A model generated the notes under the pieces. The model made no database searches. It was given only the letters and a program-made list of their open reading frames with translations, and was not told the origin of the DNA. A stretch of 40,216 nucleotides of DNA from SZUA-254 sp964596065 (GTDB lineage Bacteria; Bacteroidota; Ignavibacteria; UBA10030; SZUA-254). Positions 40,189 through 40,216 of the stretch are shown piece by piece (positions within the stretch are counted from its first letter, which is position 1; the number at the start of each line of letters is the position of its first letter). Where the stretch lies: contig CAZQSM010000011.1 of assembly GCA_964596065.1 (NCBI GenBank), forward strand, positions 1 to 40,216, read 5' to 3'. Position numbers and translations under genes: made by a program.

Positions 40189-40216
40189 ATGTCAAATATT
40201 CTTTACAATCAGATTG
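40189..40216 (+). CDS. Possible start of a downstream gene (partial)
   Basis: Just beyond the element, GGGAG (40176-40180) stands 8 bases before an ATG that reads MSNILYNQI to the window edge. A second ATG at 40185 in another frame (MNVKYSLQSD) is also possible but closer to the ribosome site. Too short to name. Confidence 0.3.

Overview
The window looks like a chromosomal segment of a GC-rich bacterium from the Fibrobacteres-Chlorobi-Bacteroidetes (FCB) group. The main clue is five secreted proteins that end in a type IX secretion (T9SS, type A) sorting domain with a YPNPFNP-like motif. A GWxTD protein and YCF48/BNR propeller repeats point the same way. Several genes have Shine-Dalgarno sites, and five candidate promoters fit a -35/-10 pattern with a 17-bp spacer rather than the classical Bacteroidia -33/-7 element. 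That suggests an Ignavibacteria-like lineage rather than true Bacteroidia; the taxonomy is inference.

Layout. 1-8439: the tail of an upstream gene with its terminator, a PapD-like chaperone, and a PapC/FimD-like outer membrane usher broken only by a 100-N assembly gap. Two paralogous secreted proteins follow, each with 14 YCF48 repeats and a T9SS domain. 8613-19918: four large secreted proteins, namely a lamin-tail protein, a mosaic choice-of-anchor D protein, a sortilin-like propeller protein and an 8-repeat WQD protein. The first three share a module beginning WNL.SLPV. 20050-24053: a GWxTD lipid/envelope protein, an LpxL-type acyltransferase, a GT9 heptosyltransferase and TsaC, tightly packed. 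24103-24176: tRNA-Arg(CCG). 24203-26310: a TPR membrane protein and a MATE transporter. 26322-31078: a partner-switching module, with a membrane SpoIIE phosphatase, a STAS antagonist, an RsbW-like kinase and a second SpoIIE phosphatase with two GAF domains. 31083-35857: PrmC, Dtd, an alkaline-phosphatase-superfamily protein and ComEC. 35913-37550: a methylmalonyl-CoA mutase catalytic subunit behind its own promoter, which overlaps a perfect palindrome. 37563-38170, minus strand: an XRE regulator and a membrane protein.

38215-40163 is a visibly more A+T-rich IS1595-family element with matched terminal inverted repeats (22 of 24 positions) and an 8-bp flanking direct repeat. It carries an intact transposase plus two passenger genes: a single-span membrane protein and a lysine-rich 42-residue protein. 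It lies just upstream of the XRE/membrane-protein operon. The last bases may begin another gene.

Almost all genes are on the plus strand. The secreted cluster would depend on T9SS machinery encoded elsewhere; no Por/Gld genes are present here. The long antisense frames in this GC-rich DNA were judged to be shadows.
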